Source: VAZQ01 sp034669045
GTDB taxonomy: Bacteria > Pseudomonadota > Alphaproteobacteria > Rhizobiales > Xanthobacteraceae
Reading direction: 5' to 3'
DNA: 64,000 bases
Assembly: GCA_034669045.1 (NCBI GenBank)
Contig: JAXDOD010000103.1
Coordinates: 1-64,000, forward strand
Below the pieces are notes generated by a model. The model did not search any database. It had not been told where the DNA came from and was given only the letters and a program-made list of their open reading frames with translations. Below are positions 57,986-64,000 of the stretch, one piece after another. The stretch's first letter is position 1, and every line of letters starts with the position of its first letter. The position numbers were made by a program, and so were the translations under genes.

Positions 57986-58326
57986 CGCCTCTCGTTTGCC
58001 CCGCCAGAGCGGCGCCAGTGTGAATGACGGTTGCGGGCAAAACAAGAGCCGCCTGCGGCATCGCACGGGAAAAAGACACCAGCGCTGGGCGCTCTCCGCA
58101 TCGCTCCCCGGAGCGCGTCTTTGCGCGACGCGGGGAGGGGAAAGCTGGGGGCACTTTGACTTCGCAGGGCGGATTCCAAAAGCGCGAGAGACCGCCTCCG
58201 GGGAAATGGGGAACGACAGACCGCCGCCGCGCGCTTTACTATGGGCGGCGGCTATGGTCGCCATGGATCGCCGCCATGGATCGCCGCATGGGATCGCGGC
58301 GCCTGCTCCTCCCACCCGATGTGCCC
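57986..58326. other. Divergent intergenic region with short repeats
   Basis: 341 bp between the chimeric dehydrogenase and the TauE/SafE gene. Around 58251-58303 the unit ATGGATCGCCGCC recurs nearly three times. No promoter or RNA gene is recognised. The TauE start could lie inside this stretch (ATG 58276). Confidence 0.5.
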
Positions 58327-59100
58327 ATGGACCTCCTCCACATCGTCCTTCTCGTCATCGCCGGAATCGCCGGCGGGACGCTCTCGGCGCTGGTGGGCGG
58401 AGCGGCGATCATCACCTTTCCGGTGCTGCTCGCGACCGGAATTTCTCCGGTGGTCGCGGTCACCACCAATCTCGTCGCGCTGCTGCCGGGCAATTTTCTC
58501 GCCGCGGCCTACGACCGCTCGCAACTGCCGCCGCTCGGCCGCTCCTTCGCCGGGATGATGATCGCCTCCGTGGTCGGCGCGCTCGCGGGCGCGAGCCTGC
58601 TGCTGGTGACGCCGGAAAAGACCTTCGCGCTCCTCGTTCCGCTCCTGCTCGGCTTCGCCACGATCCTGTTCGCCTATGCGGGCCGCATCGGCGCCTGGGT
58701 GCGTGCGCGCGCCGCGGCCCGCGGCGAGCAGGGCCCGCACCGCTGGACGAACAGCATCGCCTGGCTGCTGCCGGTCTCGGTCTACGGCGGCTATTTCGGC
58801 GCCGGCCTCGGGGTGCTGCTCCTGGGCGTGCTTTCGATCGGGACCGGCGGCGACTATCGCTCGGCCAACGCCGTCAAAAATCTGGTCATCGGGCTCAACT
58901 CGCTCGTGGTCGCGACGGTCTTCATAGCGCGCGGCATGGTGGCCTGGCCGCAGGCGCTGGTGATGGTGGCAGGAACGCTGATCGGCGCTATCATCGGCAT
59001 ACGCTTGGCGCAGGTGGTGTCGAACCGCATGGCGCGCGTGATGGTGGTCGTGGTCGGCGTGGTGCTGACGGTGGCCTTCGCCTGGCGCTACTGGGTCTGA
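58327..59100 (+). CDS. TauE/SafE-family anion exporter
   Basis: A 257-residue membrane protein with about eight helices and both halves of the TauE/SafE signature (GIAGGTLSALVGGAAIITFP and YGGYFGAGLGVLLLGVLSI). Members export sulfite or other organic anions. ATG 58327 puts the first helix at the N-terminus; ATG 58276 adds 17 residues and is possible. It ends 18 bp before the Bug gene, so they form an operon. Confidence 0.87.
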   Translation: MDLLHIVLLVIAGIAGGTLSALVGGAAIITFPVLLATGISPVVAVTTNLVALLPGNFLAAAYDRSQLPPLGRSFAGMMIASVVGALAGASLLLVTPEKTFALLVPLLLGFATILFAYAGRIGAWVRARAAARGEQGPHRWTNSIAWLLPVSVYGGYFGAGLGVLLLGVLSIGTGGDYRSANAVKNLVIGLNSLVVATVFIARGMVAWPQALVMVAGTLIGAIIGIRLAQVVSNRMARVMVVVVGVVLTVAFAWRYWV

Positions 59101-59118
59101 ACCGATACGAGAGGTGAC

Positions 59119-60156
59119 ATGAACAAGTCTCTGCCCATGGGATGGACCGCCGCATGGCTTGCCCTGGCCGTTCCGGGCGCGGCGACGGCCGAACCGATCG
59201 CCGATTTCTACCGCGGCAAGACGCTCAACGTCATGATCGGTTCGGGGGTCGGTGGCGGCGTCGACCAGGTCTCGCGCGCGGTGGTACGCCATCTCGGCAA
59301 GCACCTGCCGGGCAATCCGCTCGCGTTACCGAAAAACATGGGCGGTGCCGGCGGCCTGCAGGTCCTCAACTACATCCAGTCGGTGGCGCCCAAGGACGGA
59401 CTCACCATCGGCGTGGTGCTGCCGTCCCTGGTGTTCGATCCGCTGTTTACCGGCAAGGCCGAAGGCTACGACCCGCTGAAGCTGCGCTGGCTCGGCGGTC
59501 CCGCCCGCTATTCCAGCGTCGCGATGGCCTGGAACGCCTCCACGCCGGTGCGCAAGGCCGAGGACCTGCTGACCAACGAACTTGTGGTCGGCGCCGCATC
59601 GGCCGCCTCGAACAGCGCCACCGACGGCTATGTCATGCGCAACATCCTCGGCTTCAAGTATCGCACCGTGGTCGGCTACCCGAGCGGCGCCGACATCGAC
59701 CTCGCGATGATGCGCGGCGAGACGCAGGGGCGCGCCAACATCGCCTGGTACGGGATCAAGACCCGCAACGCCGAGTGGCTGCGCGACGGCAGGATCAGCC
59801 TGCTCTACCAGATGGGCCTCACGCCGCATCCGGACATCCCGGCCCACGTCCCGCTCAGCCTCGACCTCACCAAGGCGCCGGCCGACCGGCGGTTGCTCGA
59901 GCTGAAGTTTTCCGCCTACGCGGTGGGCTATGCCTTCATGGCGCCGCCGGAGACGCCGCCGGAGCGCGTCGAGGCGTTGCGCGCGGCCATGACCGCCACC
60001 TTCAACGATCCGGCCTACCGCGCCGACGCCGCGAAGGAGCGGCTCGATGTCGATCCGGTCGCCGGCGCGGAGGCCGATGGGATCATCCGGCGCGCCTATG
60101 CGGCGCCGCCGGAGGTGATCGCGCGACTGACCGAGGCGATCAAGCCGCCGAAGTAG
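59119..60156 (+). CDS. Bug/TctC-family periplasmic solute receptor
   Basis: A 345-residue exported binding protein: signal ending GAATA|EPIADFYRGKT, then the Bug core (VMIGSGVGGGVDQVSRAVVR, PKNMGGAGGLQVLNYI). ATG 59119 has GAGAGGTGAC. Downstream of a TauE/SafE exporter in the same operon and upstream of mtnA; no TctA/B genes here. Third Bug protein in the window. Confidence 0.86.
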   Translation: MNKSLPMGWTAAWLALAVPGAATAEPIADFYRGKTLNVMIGSGVGGGVDQVSRAVVRHLGKHLPGNPLALPKNMGGAGGLQVLNYIQSVAPKDGLTIGVVLPSLVFDPLFTGKAEGYDPLKLRWLGGPARYSSVAMAWNASTPVRKAEDLLTNELVVGAASAASNSATDGYVMRNILGFKYRTVVGYPSGADIDLAMMRGETQGRANIAWYGIKTRNAEWLRDGRISLLYQMGLTPHPDIPAHVPLSLDLTKAPADRRLLELKFSAYAVGYAFMAPPETPPERVEALRAAMTATFNDPAYRADAAKERLDVDPVAGAEADGIIRRAYAAPPEVIARLTEAIKPPK

Positions 60157-60177
60157 CCCGCTGCCGCCAACCGCGTT

Positions 60178-61296
60178 ATGAGTGCGGCCATGAACGTCGA
60201 CGGCAAGCCCACCCGCAGCATCTGGCTCGAGCCGGACGGCGCGACGGTCGGCGTCATCGACCAGACCCGGCTGCCGCATCGCTTCGCGACGCTGCGCCTG
60301 GCGACGCTCGCCGATGCTGCGCGCGCGATTGCCACCATGCAGGTGCGCGGCGCGCCGCTGATCGGAGCCGCCGCGGCCTACGGCATCGCGCTCGCGCTCA
60401 AGGAGGACGCCTCGGACGAGATGCTGGAGCGCGCCTATGCGACGCTGCTGGCGACACGGCCGACCGCGATCAACCTCAAATGGGCGCTCGACGAGATGCT
60501 GGCGGCGGTGCGCAACCGCCCGCGGCCGGAGCGCGTCGCCGCCGCCTACCGGCGTGCCGCCGAGATCTGCGACCAGGACGTCGCCATCAACCGGGCGATC
60601 GGCGTTCACGGCCTGGCGCTGATCGAGGCGATCGCGGCGAACAAGAAGCCGGGCGAGCGCGTCAATGTGCTCACGCACTGCAATGCCGGCTGGCTCGCCA
60701 CCGTCGACCTCGGCACCGCCACCGCGCCGATCTACCTGGCGCATGACCAGGGCGTGCCGCTCCATGTCTGGGTCGACGAGACGCGCCCGCGCAACCAGGG
60801 CGCCTCGCTCACCGCCTGGGAACTCGGCCGGCACGGCGTCCCGCACACCGTGATCCCGGACAATACCGGCGGCCACCTGATGCAGCACGGCATGGTCGAC
60901 ATGGCGATCGTCGGCACCGACCGGGTGACCGCGAACGGCGACGTCTGCAACAAGATCGGCACCTATCTCAAGGCACTCGCCGCCAAGGACAACGGCGTGC
61001 CGTTCTATGTGGCGCTGCCGTCGCCGACGATCGATTTTTCCGTGGCGGACGGCGTGCGCGAGATCCCGATCGAGGAGCGCGGCGGCGACGAGGTGGTGTC
61101 GATCACCGGCCAGACCGCCGACGGCCGCATCGAGACGGTACGGATCGTGCCGGACGGATCGGCGGTCGCGAATTTCGGTTTTGACGTCACGCCGGCGCGC
61201 CTCGTCACCGGGCTGATCACCGAACGCGGCGTGGTCGCCCCGACGCGCGAGGCGCTCGCCGGGGCTTTCGCGGAGCGTGCCGCTGCGGCAGAATGA
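60178..61296 (+). CDS. mtnA: Methylthioribose-1-phosphate isomerase
   Basis: A 372-residue MtnA of the eIF2B-like fold: MQVRGAPLIGAAAAYG, catalytic C168 (LTHCNAG) and D248 (IVGTDRVTANGDVCNKIGT). It isomerises 5-methylthioribose-1-phosphate in methionine salvage. ATG 60178 lacks a clear ribosome site; ATG 60190 (MNVDGKPTR) is as likely. Other mtn genes are not in the window. Confidence 0.95.
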   Translation: MSAAMNVDGKPTRSIWLEPDGATVGVIDQTRLPHRFATLRLATLADAARAIATMQVRGAPLIGAAAAYGIALALKEDASDEMLERAYATLLATRPTAINLKWALDEMLAAVRNRPRPERVAAAYRRAAEICDQDVAINRAIGVHGLALIEAIAANKKPGERVNVLTHCNAGWLATVDLGTATAPIYLAHDQGVPLHVWVDETRPRNQGASLTAWELGRHGVPHTVIPDNTGGHLMQHGMVDMAIVGTDRVTANGDVCNKIGTYLKALAAKDNGVPFYVALPSPTIDFSVADGVREIPIEERGGDEVVSITGQTADGRIETVRIVPDGSAVANFGFDVTPARLVTGLITERGVVAPTREALAGAFAERAAAAE

Positions 61297-61450
61297 CGGC
61301 CGGGCCGCATCCCTGGGCTGAGCAACGACCAGCGGTGCGCGCCCTTGGCCACCCTGCTGGTTGTTTTGTGTCGGTTGCCGGGAGAGTAGCGTGCGTCGTC
61401 ATCACGAGCGTGGGACCACGACCGTCCCGTTACCTGGAATCCTGCATTCA

Positions 61451-61939
61451 ATGGGCTTCTCGTCTCTCGCCGCTGCCCTGCCTGTCGATCGCCGGCAATC
61501 GCCGACCGCGCTCGCGGTGGCGCGCGGGACCACCCGGCTCCTGCATTCGTTCGGCTTTTCGGTGGTGAGCGAGCTTGCGCTCGCGTCCGGCCGGCGCGCC
61601 GACCTGGTGGCGCTCGGCGGCGACGGCGAGTTGTGGATCGTCGAGATCAAGTCCTCGGTGGCGGATTTCCGCGCCGACCAGAAGTGGGTGGACTACCGGC
61701 TGCATTGCGATCGGCTGTTCTTCGCCACCACGGTCGAAGTGCCCTGCGACATCTTCCCGAACGACACCGGGCTGATCGTCGCGGATGCCTTCGGCGCCGA
61801 GATGGTCTGCGCGGCGCCCGAGCATCGGATCCACGCCGCGACCCGCAAGTACATGATGCTCGCCTTCGCGCGCGCTGCGGCACTGCGGCTCTCGGCGCTC
61901 GCCGATCCGGAAGGGCCGTATCACGGAGAGAACTGGTAA
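61451..61939 (+). CDS. mmcB: MmcB-family DNA repair protein
   Basis: A 162-residue protein matching the alphaproteobacterial MmcB family: GTTRLLHSFGFSVVSELALA, GRRADLVALGGDGELWIVEIKSSVADFRADQKW (an endonuclease-like E-x-K core), and DIFPNDTGLIVADAFGAEM. In Caulobacter the family is linked to the SOS-induced ImuABC mutagenesis pathway. ATG 61451 is used. No LexA box (GTTC-N7-GTTC) was seen upstream. Confidence 0.86.
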   Translation: MGFSSLAAALPVDRRQSPTALAVARGTTRLLHSFGFSVVSELALASGRRADLVALGGDGELWIVEIKSSVADFRADQKWVDYRLHCDRLFFATTVEVPCDIFPNDTGLIVADAFGAEMVCAAPEHRIHAATRKYMMLAFARAAALRLSALADPEGPYHGENW

Positions 61940-61992
61940 GCTCGGGTCGAGCGCGCCGCCGGCCCGCGAGCAGACACAACGGAGGACACAAC

Positions 61993-63057
61993 ATGCGCCT
62001 CGCCACCGTCGGTTCGATCCTGACAGCCATCCTCATGCTCGGCGCGGTGTCCGCTCGCGCCGACGATCCGCCCCAGAAGCAGGGCGACTTCGTCATCAAG
62101 GACTTCCGCTTCCATAGCGGCGAGGTCCTGCCCGAATTGAAGCTGCATTATGTGACGATCGGTGCGCCCACGGGCGAGCCGGTGCTCGTGCTGCATGGCT
62201 CGAGCGGCTCGGGCCAGAGCATGATGGGCAAGAATTTTGCAGGCGAGCTGTTCGGGGCCGGGCAGCCGCTCGACCCCGCAAAATATTTTCTCATCATTCC
62301 GGACTCGCTCGGGGCCGGCAAATCGTCGAAGCCGTCGAATGGAATGCGCGCGCGCTTCCCGAAATACAGCTACGAGGACATGGTGGTGGCGCAATATCGG
62401 CTGGTCACCGAGCACCTCGGTATCCGCCACCTCAAGCTCATCATCGGCCAATCGATGGGCGGCATGCATGCCTGGATGTGGGGCGGGATGTATCCCGACT
62501 TCATGAGCGTGCTGGTGCCGATGGGATCGCAGCCGACCGCGATGGCGGGACGCAACTGGATGCTCCGGCGCATGATGATCGAGATGATCAAGGCCGACCC
62601 GGCGTATGACAACGGCAACTACACTGGGCAGCCGCCGAGCTTCAGGCTGGCGGCGAACTTCTTCAGCATGGCGACCGGCGGCGGCACCCGGACCCTCCAC
62701 CGGATCGCGCCGACGCGCGCGCAGGCCGACAAGCTGGTGGAGGCGAAGCTGGCGGAACGCTTCGCCGCCGACGCCAACGACTACATCTATGCCTACGACG
62801 CCGCGCGCGACTACGACCCCTCGCCGACCCTGGAAAAGATCAAGGCGCGCGTGCTGGCGATCAACGCAGCCGACGACGAACGCAACCCGATCGAGCTTGG
62901 AATTCTGGAGCGCGACATCAAGCGCGTGAAGAACGGCCGATATTACGAGATTCCCGCGTCCGATCAGACGCGCGGTCACGGCACTTCGGGCGACGCGAAA
63001 TACTGGAAGCACCTGTTGCCCGAGCTGTTGAACGAGGCGACGCTCGCGGGCAAGTGA
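61993..63057 (+). CDS. Secreted MetX-like alpha/beta hydrolase
   Basis: A 354-residue alpha/beta hydrolase with a signal peptide (MRLATVGSILTAILMLGAVS ... RA|DDPP). It resembles homoserine O-acetyltransferase-type folds: LVLHGSSGSGQSMM, nucleophile elbow GQSMGGMHAWMWGG, Asp in NAADDERNP and His in TRGHGTSGDAKYW. Export argues against a role in methionine synthesis; it is more likely an esterase. ATG 61993 has GGAGGACACAAC upstream. Confidence 0.88.
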   Translation: MRLATVGSILTAILMLGAVSARADDPPQKQGDFVIKDFRFHSGEVLPELKLHYVTIGAPTGEPVLVLHGSSGSGQSMMGKNFAGELFGAGQPLDPAKYFLIIPDSLGAGKSSKPSNGMRARFPKYSYEDMVVAQYRLVTEHLGIRHLKLIIGQSMGGMHAWMWGGMYPDFMSVLVPMGSQPTAMAGRNWMLRRMMIEMIKADPAYDNGNYTGQPPSFRLAANFFSMATGGGTRTLHRIAPTRAQADKLVEAKLAERFAADANDYIYAYDAARDYDPSPTLEKIKARVLAINAADDERNPIELGILERDIKRVKNGRYYEIPASDQTRGHGTSGDAKYWKHLLPELLNEATLAGK

Positions 63058-63072
63058 GGCTGGACAATTGGT

Positions 63073-63129
63073 CCGTCATTCCGAAGCCGCTGTCCGGAAT
63101 CCATAGCCACAGCTGCGGAACCGGAATGC
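63073..63129. repeat. Remnant of dispersed palindromic repeat
   Basis: CCGTCATTCCG, TCCGGAATCCATAGC and CCGGAATGC resemble the ends and centre of the element at 46918-47018 but shorter and decayed. Confidence 0.55.
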
Positions 63130-63176
63130 GGGCGGGCGCGCGCGCCGCGGAAAACCGGCGGGACTGTCTTGAGCCG

Positions 63177-63398
63177 CTAGCTTTCCACCCTGATCTGCTG
63201 GTCGGACACCAGTCCCTTGAGAAGCTGCGCGATGTAGTCCTGCACCACATCCTCGGGGGTGCCGTCCTTGGGCCAGACGGTGACCTTGGCGTGGGAGCGG
63301 CCGGATTGCCTGGTCCAACTCACGAAGTAATCCGATAGAAGCCCGTATTGCTTGGTGGTTTCCAACCGCTCGAATATCGCTGCCTGGTTCGGATCCAT
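63177..63398 (-). CDS. Small conserved hypothetical protein
   Basis: A 73-residue acidic soluble protein (MDPNQAAIFERLETTKQYGL ... VSDQQIRVES). ATG 63398 has GGAGCAGCAGGCG upstream; the longer frame is not convincing. Balanced composition and good length suggest a real gene. Function unknown. Confidence 0.6.
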   Translation of the reverse strand: MDPNQAAIFERLETTKQYGLLSDYFVSWTRQSGRSHAKVTVWPKDGTPEDVVQDYIAQLLKGLVSDQQIRVES

Positions 63399-63595
63399 CG
63401 CCTGCTGCTCCGTTCTGCAGTGCAGTAACGTGCCACCTGCGGATTGGTTGCAGGCTGCCGACGCGAGCACTCGAGCAGGGTTGTCGTTCTCCGGGGCTCC
63501 GGAATTTCACGCGAGCCCGCACGGCACGCCCGCACGGAACTTCCACTGGCAAGGATGATTGTACCCGCCGTATCGCAACCGCACGGGAGACGATC

Positions 63596-64000
63596 ATGGC
63601 GAAGGAAAAGACCCTCGAAGACCTCTTTCACGAAACCCTCAAGGATATCTATTTCGCCGAGAAGGCGCTCGTGAAGGCGCTGCCCAGGATGGCCAAGGCC
63701 GCGCAGTCGGACGAGCTTCGCGCGGCGTTCGAACACCACCTGGAGGAGACCGAGGGCCAGGTGGAGCGCCTGGACGCAGTCTTCAAGGAGCTGGGCAAGC
63801 CCGCGCGTGCGAAAACCTGCGAGGCGATCAAGGGCCTCACCGAGGAGGCCAAGGAGGTCATGAAGGATTTCAAGGGCACCGACGCGCTGGACGCCGGCCT
63901 GCTCTCGGCGGCGCAGGCGGTCGAGCATTACGAGATATCGCGCTACGGCACCTTGAAGGCCTGGGCCGAGCAGCTTGGGCTCAAGCAGGCCGTGCGGCTT
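63596..64000 (+). CDS. YciF/DUF892 ferritin-like protein (partial)
   Basis: 135 residues visible before the right edge. LFHETLKDIYFAEKALVKAL, FEHHLEETEGQVERLDAVFK and AAQAVEHYEISRYGTLKAWA are the helical DUF892/YciF signatures with the E...EHxxE-type di-iron ligands. A stress-related ferritin-like protein. ATG 63596 follows GGGAGACGATC. Confidence 0.93.
   Translation, partial: MAKEKTLEDLFHETLKDIYFAEKALVKALPRMAKAAQSDELRAAFEHHLEETEGQVERLDAVFKELGKPARAKTCEAIKGLTEEAKEVMKDFKGTDALDAGLLSAAQAVEHYEISRYGTLKAWAEQLGLKQAVRL

Noticed and set aside
60157..60177. SAM-type riboswitch upstream of mtnA
   Set aside because: The spacer to the Bug gene is only about 20 bp, too short for one.
61297..61450. LexA (SOS) box upstream of the MmcB gene
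   Set aside because: No GTTC-N7-GTTC or GAAC-N7-GAAC pattern found by eye.

Overview
The window is high-GC chromosomal DNA from an alphaproteobacterium, most likely the Bradyrhizobium/Xanthobacteraceae side of the Hyphomicrobiales. This is inferred from the rpsT-dnaA-dnaN-recF-gyrB neighbourhood, three orphan Bug/TctC-type receptors, a BiuH-like biuret hydrolase, an MmcB-type protein, the ~100-bp bradyrhizobial-style palindromic repeats and the codon use. No phage, plasmid or CRISPR features were seen.

Region 1 (1-22.5 kb) is a catabolic accessory region, almost all on the minus strand. It holds a double cupin cut by the left edge, an enolase-superfamily dehydratase, a Rieske ring-hydroxylating oxygenase and a Tat-exported FMN 2-hydroxyacid oxidase. 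These are followed by a compact run that reads, in transcription order, UbiD decarboxylase, FAD aromatic hydroxylase, gentisate-type ring-cleavage dioxygenase, Bug receptor, cupin, CDC48-type double AAA ATPase and a second cupin. Divergent from it is a second Bug receptor. Beyond that lie two tandem Tat-exported amidohydrolases, an alpha/beta hydrolase and an MFS carrier. Together they look like capture, hydrolysis, decarboxylation/hydroxylation and ring opening of an aromatic compound. The substrate cannot be read from sequence. The odd part is the cupin-AAA-cupin module: one cupin keeps its metal His-x-His and its paralogue has lost it, and the second AAA ring carries Gln in place of the catalytic Walker B Glu.

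Region 2 (22.55-24.82 kb) is a complete IS1595-like insertion with bipartite terminal inverted repeats and a flanking AATATTTCC duplication. Besides the transposase it carries two AT-richer passenger genes: a 306-residue single-TM protein of unknown function and a 66-residue two-TM protein, convergent and overlapping by 4 bp.

Region 3 (25-42 kb) is core chromosome: a large multi-TM patatin, gyrB, BiuH, recF, dnaN, dnaA, rpsT, a DapA-family aldolase and a malic enzyme-phosphotransacetylase fusion. The dnaA-dnaN spacer has two abutting 17-bp repeats resembling DnaA boxes. About 1 kb upstream of dnaA carries no gene.

Region 4 (42-64 kb) is mixed housekeeping and accessory DNA: MsrA, a YqhA-family membrane protein, a lone Wza-type lipoprotein, dienelactone hydrolase, LLM flavin oxidoreductase, an ornithine-cyclodeaminase-family protein, DUF3108, a lone receiver domain, an EamA transporter, a frameshifted NUDIX gene, tRNA-Arg(CCG), glutaryl-CoA dehydrogenase, a chimeric sugar-dehydrogenase/Ig/beta-helix protein, TauE/SafE, a third Bug receptor, MtnA, MmcB, a MetX-like hydrolase and the start of a YciF-type ferritin-like gene cut by the right edge.
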